64,000 nt of DNA, taken from positions 1 to 64,000 of the forward strand of contig NZ_JOCF01000037.1 of assembly GCF_000720635.1 (NCBI RefSeq). Reading direction: 5' to 3'. Positions 9,141-17,956 of this stretch are shown here, piece by piece. The first letter of the stretch is position 1. Each line of letters begins with the position of its first letter. The DNA is from Streptomyces sp. NRRL WC-3742 (lineage in GTDB: Bacteria; Actinomycetota; Actinomycetes; Streptomycetales; Streptomycetaceae). A model generated the notes under the pieces. It did not search any database. It worked only from the letters and a program-made list of their open reading frames with translations, and had not been told where the DNA came from. The translations under genes were made by a program, and so were the position numbers.

Positions 9141-10652
9141 TCATCTGTCGCCGAAGACGGTGCGGTGCCAGTCCTTGCGGGCCACCGCCGTGGTGTCGAA
9201 CATGACGTGCTTGACCTGGGTGTACTCGTCCAGCGAGTACTGGGACATGTCCTTGCCGTAGCCGGACGCCTTGTAACCGCCGTGCGGCATCTCGCTGATG
9301 ATCGGGATGTGGTCGTTGACCCAGACGCACCCGGCGGCGATCTCCCGGGTGGCGCGCAGCGAGCGGTGCACGTTCGTCGTCCAGGCGGAGGCGGCCAGGC
9401 CGTACGGGGTGTCGTTGGCCAGCCGCAGGCCCTCGTCGTCGCCGTCGAAGGGCAGCACGACCAGGACCGGGCCGAAGATCTCGCCCTGGACGACCTCGCT
9501 GTCCTGCGCCGCGCCGGTGATCAGGGTGGGGGCGTAGTAGGCGCCGCGGGTGAGGTCGGTGCCGTCGTGGCCCTTCTCGGGTGCGGAGCCGCCGGTGAGG
9601 ACGGTGGCGTACGAGCGGGCGCGCTCGACGAAGCCGGCCACCCGGTCGCGGTGGGTGTACGAGACCAGCGGGCCGAGGTCGGTGTGCGGGTCGAGCGGGT
9701 CGCCGAGGCGGATCGCCGCGAACAGTTCGGCCACCCCGGCCACGAAGGCGTCGTACAGCGGGCGTTCGACGTAGGCGCGGGTGGCGGCGGTGCAGTCCTG
9801 GCCGCCGTTGATCAGCGAGGCGGCGACGGCTCCGTGCACGGCGGCGTCGAGGTCGGCGTCGTCGAAGACCACGAAGGGGGCCTTGCCGCCGAGTTCGAGG
9901 TGGGTGCGCTTGACGGTGGCGGTGGCGAGTTCGGCGACGCGGCGGCCGACGGCGGTGGAGCCGGTGAAGGAGACCATCGCGACGTCGGGGTGGGAGACCA
10001 GTTGCTCGCCGGCGGTGCATCCGGCGCCGGTGACCACGTTGACGACGCCGTCGGGGATGCCCGCCTCGGTGCAGGCCCGGGCGAACATCAGGGAGGTCAG
10101 CGGGGTCAGCTCGGCGGGCTTGAGGACGATGGTGTTGCCGGCCGCGATCGCCGGGAGGATCTTCCAGGCGGCCATCTGCAACGGGTAGTTCCACGGGGAG
10201 ATCGAGCCGACCACGCCGATCGCCTCGCGCCGGACGTAGGAGGTGTGGTCGCCGGAGTACTCGCCTGCGGCCCTGCCCTCCAGGTTGCGGGCGGCGCCGG
10301 CGAAGAAGGCGGCGTTGTCGACCGTGCCGGGCACGTCGAACTCGGTGGCCAGCTTGATCGGTTTGCCGGTCTGGGAGGTCTCCACCCGGGCCAGGTCGTC
10401 GGCGGCGTCGGCGAGGACGGCGGCGAGCCGGGTGAGCGCCTCGGCCCGGGTGCCCGGGGTGGCCCGGGACCAGCCGGGCAGGGCGGCCTTCGCCGCGCGG
10501 ACGGCGGCGTCGACGTCCTCGGCGCCGGCCAGGGTGATCTCCTCGACCACCGTGCCGTCCGCCGGGTTGACGACCTGGAAGGGCTCGCCGCTCCCCCGGG
10601 CCTGACGGCCCGCGAGGTACTGCGCGCCCGCGCCGAAGTCGGTCAGGTCCAT
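9141..10652 (-). CDS. Gamma-aminobutyraldehyde-type dehydrogenase
   Basis: A 503-residue NAD(P)-dependent aldehyde dehydrogenase and first gene of the polyamine operon. Key segments are SISPWNYPLQMAAWKILPAI, the Gly-rich FTGSTAVGRRVAE, the general-base region HLELGGKAP and the catalytic cysteine in INGGQDCTAATR. The 'QDCTAATR' active-site sequence and C-terminal MPHGGYKASGYGKDMS are typical of aminobutyraldehyde dehydrogenases (PatD/PuuC-like), which turn 4-aminobutyraldehyde into GABA. A second paralogue lies at 14106-15551. Either could be the main enzyme. Confidence 0.85.
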   Translation of the reverse strand: MDLTDFGAGAQYLAGRQARGSGEPFQVVNPADGTVVEEITLAGAEDVDAAVRAAKAALPGWSRATPGTRAEALTRLAAVLADAADDLARVETSQTGKPIKLATEFDVPGTVDNAAFFAGAARNLEGRAAGEYSGDHTSYVRREAIGVVGSISPWNYPLQMAAWKILPAIAAGNTIVLKPAELTPLTSLMFARACTEAGIPDGVVNVVTGAGCTAGEQLVSHPDVAMVSFTGSTAVGRRVAELATATVKRTHLELGGKAPFVVFDDADLDAAVHGAVAASLINGGQDCTAATRAYVERPLYDAFVAGVAELFAAIRLGDPLDPHTDLGPLVSYTHRDRVAGFVERARSYATVLTGGSAPEKGHDGTDLTRGAYYAPTLITGAAQDSEVVQGEIFGPVLVVLPFDGDDEGLRLANDTPYGLAASAWTTNVHRSLRATREIAAGCVWVNDHIPIISEMPHGGYKASGYGKDMSQYSLDEYTQVKHVMFDTTAVARKDWHRTVFGDR

Positions 10653-10884
10653 CCGAATGCCTCCTGGTGCCGTGGTTCGACCGCTGCGGGATCACGTGTC
10701 CGCGGTGGGGGTCTGCGGTCCCGCCGACCTTGCCCGGTGCGGGCCGAGGGTGACAAGGGTCACTCCGACAGTCTCGCCACGAAGGGCCTTACAGTGTGCA
10801 AGGCGCCTCACGGGGTGACAGGTCGTCGCCGCGGTGGATGATTCACCTGACACCCTGCATCCCCCACTTCCGCAGGAGGCCGCG
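10653..10884. promoter_or_regulatory. Divergent control region between dehydrogenase operon and pucR
   Basis: This 232-bp region separates the leftward polyamine operon from the rightward regulator gene. It contains the dyad GTGAC-AAGG-GTCAC (about 10750-10763), a plausible regulator site. A Shine-Dalgarno GCAGGAGG lies 5 bp before the pucR ATG at 10885. I cannot assign promoter hexamers with confidence. Confidence 0.4.
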
Positions 10885-12543
10885 ATGCTCCCCACCGTCG
10901 CCCGTGTGCTCGACCTGGACGTGATGCGGCGCGGCCTGCCCCAGGTGGTGGCCGGCGCCGACCGCCTGGAACGGCCCGTCCGCTGGGTCCACGTCAGCGA
11001 GCTGCCCGACGTGGCCGGGATGCTCCGGGGCGGCGAGCTGGTGCTGACCACCGGCATCGCGCTGCCCGAGGACCGCGAGGGCCTGGCCCGCTACGTCCGC
11101 GAGCTGGACGAGGTCGGGGTGGCCGGGCTGGTCGTCGAGTTCGGCCGGCGCTACTTCGACACGCTCCCCCGCGCCCTGGTGCACGCCGCCGAGCAGCGCG
11201 GACTGCCGCTGGTCGCACTGCGCCGCGAGGTGCGCTTCGTCGCCGTCACCGAGGCCGTGCACGCCCTGGTGGTCAACGCCCAGCTGGAGCAGCTGCGCAT
11301 CTCGGAGTCCGTGCACCAGGTGTTCAACGAGCTGGTGGTGGAGGGCGCCGAGCCGCCCGAGGTGATCCGCCAGGTCGCCCGGATGGCGGGCGCGCCGGTC
11401 GTCCTGGAGAACCTCGCCCACCAGGTGCTCGCCCACGACACCGCGGGGCGTCCGGAGGCCGAGGTGCTGGAGGACTGGGAGCGCCGCTCGCGCGGGGTCC
11501 GCCCGCCCGGGCGCACCGGCCACGACCCGCGCAGCGGCTGGCTGGTGACCACGGTCGGCGCCCGCGGCCAGGACTGGGGCCGCCTCGTCCTCGTCCAGGA
11601 GCCGGGCCCGGCGCTGCCGGAGGGCGAGGGCCACCCGCACACCATGCTGCTGGAGCGCGGCGCCTCCGCGCTGGCGCTCAACCGGCTGGTGGTGCGCGAC
11701 CGGGAGAGCCTGGAGCGGCAGACCCACCGCACCCTGCTCTCCGGCATCCTCACCCATGCGCTGACCGTCTCCGAGGTCTCCCTGCGCGCCCAGGCGCTCG
11801 GCGTCCCGCTGGAGGGGCGGCGCCTGGTCGGCGTGGTGCTGCGGCGCCGGCGCGGGCCGATCCCGGCCGCGCTGGAGGCGCAGGCGAGGCTGCGCGACTT
11901 CACCGAGCTGGCCGCCGGCGCCGTCCGCGCCTGCCGCCTGTCCGCCCTGGTCGGCGCGCTGGACGACGAGGGCGTGGGCCTGCTGATCGCGCTCGGCGCC
12001 CAGCAGGACGAGCACGCCGCCCTCGACTCCTTCTCCGCGACCCTGCGCCGGATGTCCGCCGAGGCCGGGCAGGGCGGCACCGACCCCGCGGGGCCGGTGG
12101 TCGCGGTGGGCTCCTCGGTCGGCGCGGTCCGCGACGCCCGGCGCACCCTGCTGGAGGCCACCCAGGTCGCCGACGCCGCCCTGCACGACGCCCCCGGCGG
12201 AGCCAGGGCCGCCTCCTACTACCGACTGCCGGACGTGCGGCTGCGGGGCCTGCTCCACCTGCTGCGCGACGACGCCCGCCTCCAGACGTACGTGGAGCGG
12301 GAGTTGGGCCCGCTGCTGGCCCACGACGCCGAGCACAACGGCCAGTTGGTGCAGATGCTGCGGATCTACCTGGAGCAGGGCCGCAACAAGTCGGCGGCGG
12401 CCGACGCGGCGCACCTGTCCCGGCCGTCCTTCTACGACCGCCTGCACAAGGTCGAGCGCATCCTCGGCGTCGACCTCGACCAGGTCGAGTCCTGCCTGTC
12501 CCTGCACGTGGCGCTGCTCGCCCTGGACGCCGTGCGCCGATGA
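10885..12543 (+). CDS. PucR-family transcriptional regulator
   Basis: A 552-residue cytoplasmic regulator. I chose the ATG at 10885 because of the strong GCAGGAGG site; an in-frame upstream start at 10834 exists. The N-terminal ~120 residues match the PucR purine-catabolism regulator domain (VARVLDLDVMRRGLPQVVAG; VSELPDVAGMLRGGELVLTTG). A GGDEF-like middle and a C-terminal helix-turn-helix (SAAADAAHLSRPSFYDRLHKVE) follow. In actinomycetes such proteins control nitrogen-source use. Divergent placement from the polyamine operon suggests that it controls those genes; this is inference. Confidence 0.85.
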   Translation: MLPTVARVLDLDVMRRGLPQVVAGADRLERPVRWVHVSELPDVAGMLRGGELVLTTGIALPEDREGLARYVRELDEVGVAGLVVEFGRRYFDTLPRALVHAAEQRGLPLVALRREVRFVAVTEAVHALVVNAQLEQLRISESVHQVFNELVVEGAEPPEVIRQVARMAGAPVVLENLAHQVLAHDTAGRPEAEVLEDWERRSRGVRPPGRTGHDPRSGWLVTTVGARGQDWGRLVLVQEPGPALPEGEGHPHTMLLERGASALALNRLVVRDRESLERQTHRTLLSGILTHALTVSEVSLRAQALGVPLEGRRLVGVVLRRRRGPIPAALEAQARLRDFTELAAGAVRACRLSALVGALDDEGVGLLIALGAQQDEHAALDSFSATLRRMSAEAGQGGTDPAGPVVAVGSSVGAVRDARRTLLEATQVADAALHDAPGGARAASYYRLPDVRLRGLLHLLRDDARLQTYVERELGPLLAHDAEHNGQLVQMLRIYLEQGRNKSAAADAAHLSRPSFYDRLHKVERILGVDLDQVESCLSLHVALLALDAVRR

Positions 12544-12548
12544 CGACG

Positions 12549-12576
12549 GCCCCGGCCAATTCTCTTGACCGGGGCC
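12549..12576. terminator. Hairpin between convergent pucR and aminotransferase genes
   Basis: GGCCCCGG (12549-12556) pairs with CCGGGGCC (12569-12576) around a 12-nt AT-richer loop. It sits between two convergent genes and could act in both directions. Confidence 0.65.
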
Positions 12577-12591
12577 ATGGGTGACGGACCG

Positions 12592-13950
12592 TCAGGCGGT
12601 GTGCGCGTCCGCGACCGAGAGCGCCTCGTCGAGCACCGCGAGGCCGGCCTTGGCCTCCTCCTCGGTGACGGTGCACGGCGGGACGACGTGGAAGCGGTTC
12701 ATGTTGACGAACGGCCACAGCCCGCGCCGCTTGCAGGCGGCGGCCAGCTCGGCCATCGGCGCGTTGTCGGCGCCGGCCGCGTTGTACGGCACCAGCGGCT
12801 CGCGGGTGGCCCGGTCCTTGACCAGGTCCAGCGCCCAGAACACGCCGAGGCCCCGCACCTCGCCGATCGAGGGGTGCCGCTCGGCCAGCTCGCGCAGGCC
12901 CGGGCCGAGGACGTTCTCGCCGATGTCCCTGGCGTTCTCGACGATGCCCTCCTCCGCCATGGCGTTGATGGTGGCCACGGCCGAGGCACAGGCCAGCGGG
13001 TGCCCGGAGTAGGTGAGCCCGCCCGGGAAGGGCCGCTCGGCGAAGGTCGCGGCGATCTCGGCGCTGATGGCGACGCCGCCCAGCGGCACGTAGCCGGAGT
13101 TGACGCCCTTGGCGAAGGTCAGCAGGTCCGGGGTGATCCCCCAGTGGTCGGCGGCGAACCACTCGCCGGTGCGCCCGAAGCCGGCCATCACCTCGTCGAG
13201 GATGAACACGATCCCGTACCTGTCGCAGATCTCGCGCACCCCGGCCAGGTAGCCGGGCGGCGGGACGAGGACGCCGGCGGTGCCGACCACCGTCTCCAGG
13301 ATGATCGCCGCGACGGTGCCCGGGCCCTCGAAGGCGATGACCTGCTCGAGGTGCTCCAGCGCGCGCTCGCACTCCTGGGCCTCGTTCTCGGCGTGGAAGT
13401 TGGTGCGGTAGGCGTAGGGGCCCCAGAAGTGCACCACCCCGGAGACGCCGGTCTCGTTGGCCCAGCGGCGCGGGTCCCCGGTCAGGGCGATCGCGTTGGC
13501 GGTGGCGCCGTGGTACGAGCGGTAGGTGGAGAGCACCTTCTGCCGGCCGGTGTGCAGCCGGGCCATGCGGATGGCGTTCTCGTTGGCCTCGGCGCCGCCG
13601 TTGGTGAAGAAGATCTTGTCCAGGTCGCCGGGGGTGCGCTCGGCGATCAGCCGGGCGGCCTCGCTGCGCGGCTCGACGGCGAAGCCGGGGGCGAGGGTGC
13701 AGAGCTTCGCCGCCTGCTCCTGGATCGCGGCGACGACCCTGGGGTGCTGGTGGCCGATGTTGGTGTTGACCAGTTGGGAGGAGAAGTCGAGGTAGCGGTT
13801 GCCCTCGTAGTCCCAGAAGTACGAGCCCTCGGCGCCGGCCACCGCGAGGGGGTCGATCAGTGCCTGGGCGGACCACGAGTGGAAGACGTGCGCGCGGTCG
13901 GAAGCCTTGACGGCCTGGCCGGCGGCCGAGTCGGCGGTGGGGATGCTCAT
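12592..13950 (-). CDS. Class-III (omega) aminotransferase
   Basis: The 452-residue product belongs to the PLP-dependent class-III aminotransferases. The PLP-phosphate region is FFTNGGAEANENAIRMARLH. The aspartate that contacts the pyridine nitrogen is in FILDEVMAGFGRTGEW. The Schiff-base lysine is in LLTFAKGVNSGYVPLGG. Related enzymes transfer the amino group of beta-alanine, taurine, putrescine or GABA to pyruvate or 2-oxoglutarate; the substrate cannot be read from sequence. It lies in the polyamine region, and an 11-bp dyad in its upstream region (13998-14027) suggests regulation. Confidence 0.85.
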   Translation of the reverse strand: MSIPTADSAAGQAVKASDRAHVFHSWSAQALIDPLAVAGAEGSYFWDYEGNRYLDFSSQLVNTNIGHQHPRVVAAIQEQAAKLCTLAPGFAVEPRSEAARLIAERTPGDLDKIFFTNGGAEANENAIRMARLHTGRQKVLSTYRSYHGATANAIALTGDPRRWANETGVSGVVHFWGPYAYRTNFHAENEAQECERALEHLEQVIAFEGPGTVAAIILETVVGTAGVLVPPPGYLAGVREICDRYGIVFILDEVMAGFGRTGEWFAADHWGITPDLLTFAKGVNSGYVPLGGVAISAEIAATFAERPFPGGLTYSGHPLACASAVATINAMAEEGIVENARDIGENVLGPGLRELAERHPSIGEVRGLGVFWALDLVKDRATREPLVPYNAAGADNAPMAELAAACKRRGLWPFVNMNRFHVVPPCTVTEEEAKAGLAVLDEALSVADAHTA

Positions 13951-13997
13951 GCGGCAAGGCTAGGGAGTCCGGCCCGCGAAGGGCAGTTCCATCCTGT

Positions 13998-14027
13998 CAG
14001 CCTGTCGGGCGGTCCGCCGACAGGCTG
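13998..14027. promoter_or_regulatory. 11-bp inverted repeat upstream of the aminotransferase
   Basis: CAGCCTGTCGG (13998-14008) is repeated in inverse orientation as CCGACAGGCTG (14017-14027), with an 8-bp spacer. It is 48 bp upstream of the minus-strand start at 13950, where an operator would lie. It is not the terminator, which is separate at 14032-14070. Confidence 0.5.
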
Positions 14028-14031
14028 CAAG

Positions 14032-14070
14032 GATGATGGGCCCGGGTCTGCGCGACCCGGGCCCATCATC
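14032..14070 (-). terminator. Hairpin terminator after aminobutyraldehyde dehydrogenase
   Basis: A perfect 17-bp inverted repeat (14032-14048 and 14054-14070) with a 5-nt loop lies about 35 bp past the stop codon of the minus-strand dehydrogenase. Confidence 0.8.
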
Positions 14071-14105
14071 ACTTCCTCGTCACGTCCTATGACCAGATCG
14101 CGTGA

Positions 14106-15551
14106 CTAGATCGCGGTCATCACGTGCTTCACACGGGTGTAGTCCTCGAAGCCGTAGGAGGAGAGGTCCTTGCCGTAGCCGGACTTCTTGAAGCCGCCGT
14201 GCGGCATCTCCGCGACCAGCGGGATGTGGGTGTTGATCCAGACGCAGCCGAAGTCCAGGCGGCGCGACATCCGCATGGCGCGCGCGTGGTCCTTGGTCCA
14301 CACCGAGGAGGCCAGCGCGTACTCGACGCCGTTGGCGTAGTCGACGGCCTGGTCCTCGTCGGAGAACTTCTGCACGGTGATGACCGGGCCGAAGACCTCG
14401 TTCTGGATGATCTCGTCGTCCTGGTTCAGGCCGGAGACGACGGTCGGGGCGTAGAAGTAGCCCTGGTCGCCGACCCGGTGGCCACCGGCCTCGACCTTGG
14501 CGTGGGCGGGCAGGCGCTCGATGAAGCCGGAGACCTGCTTGAGCTGGTTGGCGTTGTTCAGCGGGCCGTACAGCACGTCCTCGTCGTCCACGCCGCCGGT
14601 CTTGGTCTCGGCCGCGGCCTTGGCCAGCGCCTCGACGAAGGCGTCGTGGATCGACTCGTGCACCAGCACGCGGGTGGCGGCCGTACAGTCCTGGCCGGCG
14701 TTGAAGAAGCCCGCCACCGAGATGCCCTCGACGGCCTCGGCGATGTCGGCGTCCTCGAAGACCACGACCGGGGCCTTGCCGCCCAGCTCCAGGTGGACGC
14801 GCTTGACGTCCTTGGAGGCGGACTCGGCGACCTGGATGCCGGCGCGGACGGAGCCGGTGATGGAGGCCATCGCCGGGGTCTTGTGCTCGACCATCAGCTT
14901 GCCGGTCTCGCGGTCGCCGCAGATCACGTTGAAGACGCCGGCCGGCAGGTCCAGCTCCTTGAGGATGCCGCCGATGATCTCGGCCAGCAGCACGGTGGAG
15001 GCCGGGGTGGTGTCCGAGGGCTTGAGCACGACGGCGTTGCCGGCGGCGATGGCCGGGGCGAACTTCCAGACCGCCATCATCATCGGGTAGTTCCACGGCG
15101 CGACCTGGGCGCAGACGCCGACCGGCTCGCGGCGGATGATCGAGGTCATGCCGTCCATGTACTCACCGGCGGCCTTGCCCTCCAGCAGGCGGGCGGCACC
15201 GGCGAAGAAGCGGATCTGGTCCACCATCGGGCCGATCTCCTCGGAGAGGGTCAGCGCGCGCGGCTTGCCGGTGTTGCGCACCTCGGCGTCGACGATCTCG
15301 TCGGCCCGGGCCTCGACCGCGTCGGCGATCTTCAGCAGCAGCTTCTGCCGGGTGCTCGGGGTGGCGTCGCGCCAGATCGGGAACGCGGCGGCGGCGGAGG
15401 CCATGGCGGCGTCCACGTCCGCGGCACCCGACAGCGGCGACGTCGCGTACACCTCGCCGGTGGTCGGGTCCACGATGTCGAGGGTGCGGCCGTCGGCCGC
15501 GTCGACGAACTCACCGTTGATGTAGTTGCGCAGCGTGCGAAGGTCGCTCAC
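14106..15551 (-). CDS. Gamma-aminobutyraldehyde dehydrogenase
   Basis: A 481-residue NAD-dependent aldehyde dehydrogenase. Landmarks are QVAPWNYPMMMAVWKFAPAI, the general-base segment HLELGGKAPVV and catalytic cysteine in FFNAGQDCTAATRVLV. A C-terminal MPHGGFKKSGYGKDLSSYG completes the set. The sequence matches the PatD-like group that oxidises 4-aminobutanal to GABA. It is divergent from the Lrp regulator and second aminotransferase. Putrescine transaminase, this dehydrogenase and a GABA transaminase would form a complete route. Confidence 0.88.
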   Translation of the reverse strand: MSDLRTLRNYINGEFVDAADGRTLDIVDPTTGEVYATSPLSGAADVDAAMASAAAAFPIWRDATPSTRQKLLLKIADAVEARADEIVDAEVRNTGKPRALTLSEEIGPMVDQIRFFAGAARLLEGKAAGEYMDGMTSIIRREPVGVCAQVAPWNYPMMMAVWKFAPAIAAGNAVVLKPSDTTPASTVLLAEIIGGILKELDLPAGVFNVICGDRETGKLMVEHKTPAMASITGSVRAGIQVAESASKDVKRVHLELGGKAPVVVFEDADIAEAVEGISVAGFFNAGQDCTAATRVLVHESIHDAFVEALAKAAAETKTGGVDDEDVLYGPLNNANQLKQVSGFIERLPAHAKVEAGGHRVGDQGYFYAPTVVSGLNQDDEIIQNEVFGPVITVQKFSDEDQAVDYANGVEYALASSVWTKDHARAMRMSRRLDFGCVWINTHIPLVAEMPHGGFKKSGYGKDLSSYGFEDYTRVKHVMTAI

Positions 15552-15850
15552 GGGGTCTCTCCTCGGTCTGGGCCTGCGGCATTGCAGAATCCGGCGCCAT
15601 GGTACGTCGGCGGATCAGGCGGGCGAAGGGTGCCGAGTGGCCGTGCCCGGTGCGGCGCGATCCACTGGTGGCGGAATGCGCGCCTCCCTGCGGGGGCGCG
15701 CGCGTACGGTGCCAGGGTAGCCGCAAGACTGCCGTGATCGACAGGGCAATGGCGCGTCAGCGATGAAATCCGCATGCGTTGTCCGAGATCTCGACGAAAT
15801 CAGCAGTTTCCACGCTTGCGAACAGAGGAACGATCAGGCACAGTGGCGGC
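15552..15850. promoter_or_regulatory. Divergent promoter region, dehydrogenase / Lrp regulator
   Basis: About 300 bp without a supported gene. It holds a perfect 10-bp palindrome CGAGATCTCG at 15784-15793 and a TTTCC...GGAA dyad at about 15808-15830, either of which might bind the adjacent Lrp/AsnC protein. Nothing else is recognisable. Confidence 0.35.
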
Positions 15851-16324
15851 GTGGCCAACCGCGACCGGAACGCGAGCGTTCCCCTCGATGCCGCCTCCAA
15901 GGCGATCATCGAGCAGCTGCAGGAGGACGGGCGCCGCCCGTACGCCGCCATCGGCAAGGCCGTCGGCCTGTCGGAGGCGGCCGTGCGACAGCGCGTCCAG
16001 AAGCTGCTCGACCAGGGCGTGATGCAGATCGTCGCCGTCACGGACCCGCTCACCGTCGGCTTCACCCGCCAGGCGATGGTCGGCATCCGCGTCGAGGGCG
16101 ACATCGAACCCGTCGCCGACGCGCTGGCCGCCCTCGACGAGGTCGACTACGTCGTCTGCACCGCAGGCTCGTTCGACCTCCTGGCCGAACTGGTCTGCGA
16201 GGACGACGAGCACCTGCTCGAACTGATCAACAAGCGCATCCGCGCGCTTCCCGGCGTGCGGAGTACCGAGAGCTTCGTTTACCTGAAGCTCCGGAAACAG
16301 ACCTACACCTGGGGCACCCGATGA
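15851..16324 (+). CDS. Lrp/AsnC-family transcriptional regulator
   Basis: A 157-residue protein using the GTG at 15851; an upstream in-frame ATG at 15779 is possible but would add a non-conserved tail. The N-terminal helix-turn-helix is AIGKAVGLSEAAVRQRVQKLL. The C-terminal RAM-type effector domain contains VVCTAGSFDLLAELVCEDDEHLLELI. The stop overlaps the aminotransferase ATG (ATGA), so the regulator and enzyme are co-translated. It probably senses an amino acid or polyamine intermediate and controls the divergent dehydrogenase and its own operon; this is inferred. Confidence 0.85.
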   Translation: MANRDRNASVPLDAASKAIIEQLQEDGRRPYAAIGKAVGLSEAAVRQRVQKLLDQGVMQIVAVTDPLTVGFTRQAMVGIRVEGDIEPVADALAALDEVDYVVCTAGSFDLLAELVCEDDEHLLELINKRIRALPGVRSTESFVYLKLRKQTYTWGTR

Positions 16325-17715
16325 CAGCCGACCCGGCCCAGAAGGACCTTTCCAAGACCGCCTACGACCACCTGTGGATGCACTTCACCCGCATGTCGTC
16401 GTACGAGAACTCCCCCGTGCCCACCATCGTCAAGGGTGAGGGCACGTACATCTGGGACGACAAGGGCCGGAAGTACATCGACGGCCTCGCCGGCCTGTTC
16501 GTCGTGCAGGCCGGTCACGGCCGCACCGAGCTCGCCGAGGTCGCCGCCAAGCAGGCCAAGGAACTCGCGTTCTTCCCGATCTGGAGCTACGCGCACCCCA
16601 AGGCCGTCGAGCTGGCCGAGCGCCTGGCCAACTACGCCCCGGGCGACCTGAACAAGGTCTTCTTCTCCACCGGCGGCGGCGAGGCCGTCGAGACCGCCTG
16701 GAAGCTGGCCAAGCAGTACTTCAAGCTGACCGGCAAGCCGACCAAGTACAAGGTCATCTCCCGCGCCGTCGCCTACCACGGCACCCCCCAGGGCGCGCTG
16801 TCCATCACGGGCCTGCCGGGCCTGAAGGCCCCGTTCGAGCCGCTGGTGCCGGGCACCCACAAGGCCCCGAACACCAACATCTACCGCGCCCCGGCCTTCC
16901 TCGAGGGCCCGGACGGCACGGTCGACCCCGAGGCGTACGGCCGCTGGTGCGCCGACGAGATCGAGGTCGCCATCCTCAACGAGGGCGCCGACACCGTCGC
17001 CGCCGTCTTCGTGGAGCCGGTGCAGAACGCCGGCGGCTGCTTCCCGCCGCCGCCCGGCTACTTCCAGCGCCTGCGCGAGATCTGCGACCGCCACGACGTG
17101 CTGCTGGTCTCGGACGAGGTCATCTGCGCCTTCGGCCGCCTCGGCACCATGTTCGGCGCCGACAAGTTCGGCTACCAGCCCGACATGATCACCTGCGCCA
17201 AGGGCATGACCTCGGGCTACTCCCCGATCGGCGCCACGATCATCTCCGACCGCCTGGCCGAGCCGTTCTACAAGGGTGACAACACCTTCCTGCACGGCTA
17301 CACCTTCGCCGGTCACCCGGTCTCCTCGGCCGTGGCACTCGCCAACCTCGACATCTTCGAGCGCGAGGGCCTCAACCAGAAGGTCCTCGACAACGAGGCC
17401 GCCTTCCTGGGCACCCTGAACAAGCTGCGCGACCTGCCGATCGTCGGCGACGTCCGCGGCAACGGGTACTTCTACGGCATCGAGCTCGTCAAGGACAAGG
17501 TCACCAAGGAGTCCTTCAACGACGACGAGGTCGAGCGCGTGCTCTACGGCTTCCTCTCGAAGGCCCTCTTCGACAACGGCCTGTACTGCCGCGCCGACGA
17601 CCGTGGCGACCCGGTCATCCAGCTGGCCCCGCCGCTGATCTCCGACCAGTCGACCTTCGACGAGATCGAGCAGATCCTGCGGACCAGCCTCACCGACGCG
17701 TGGGCGAAGCTCTGA
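16321..17715 (+). CDS. Class-III aminotransferase, putrescine/GABA type
   Basis: The 464-residue PLP enzyme shows FFSTGGGEAVETAWKLAKQY for the cofactor phosphate, VSDEVICAFGRLG with the pyridine-nitrogen aspartate, and ITCAKGMTSGYSPIG with the Schiff-base lysine. The 'HYPKxxxLAE'-type region (AHPKAVELAERLA) and overall layout resemble actinobacterial putrescine or GABA aminotransferases. It overlaps the lrp gene by 4 bp and is followed by a strong terminator. It would deaminate putrescine or GABA, working with the divergent aminobutyraldehyde dehydrogenase. Confidence 0.87.
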   Translation: MTADPAQKDLSKTAYDHLWMHFTRMSSYENSPVPTIVKGEGTYIWDDKGRKYIDGLAGLFVVQAGHGRTELAEVAAKQAKELAFFPIWSYAHPKAVELAERLANYAPGDLNKVFFSTGGGEAVETAWKLAKQYFKLTGKPTKYKVISRAVAYHGTPQGALSITGLPGLKAPFEPLVPGTHKAPNTNIYRAPAFLEGPDGTVDPEAYGRWCADEIEVAILNEGADTVAAVFVEPVQNAGGCFPPPPGYFQRLREICDRHDVLLVSDEVICAFGRLGTMFGADKFGYQPDMITCAKGMTSGYSPIGATIISDRLAEPFYKGDNTFLHGYTFAGHPVSSAVALANLDIFEREGLNQKVLDNEAAFLGTLNKLRDLPIVGDVRGNGYFYGIELVKDKVTKESFNDDEVERVLYGFLSKALFDNGLYCRADDRGDPVIQLAPPLISDQSTFDEIEQILRTSLTDAWAKL

Positions 17716-17741
17716 TCCCCTGAGCCCTCCTCCCCACCCTC

Positions 17742-17797
17742 CGCCGAAGGGCGGCCCCGACTGCCTGGACTCCGGGCGCCGGGGCCGCCCTTCGGCG
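17742..17797 (+). terminator. Hairpin terminator of the lrp-aminotransferase operon
   Basis: A perfect 17-bp inverted repeat (17742-17758 and 17781-17797) with a 22-nt loop lies 26 bp after the aminotransferase stop. Confidence 0.8.
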
Positions 17798-17956
17798 TTC
17801 ACGCCATGATCACGTCCGCATCACGGTCGTACGACCAAACATGCCTGAATGCGGGTGATTTGCCCGTGATGGACCAGTGCGCCGCAACCGCGACCGTCCC
17901 CGGTCGTTCTAATCTGACGACTGTCATATCCCTGCGGCCACCCAGGATGGAACCCC

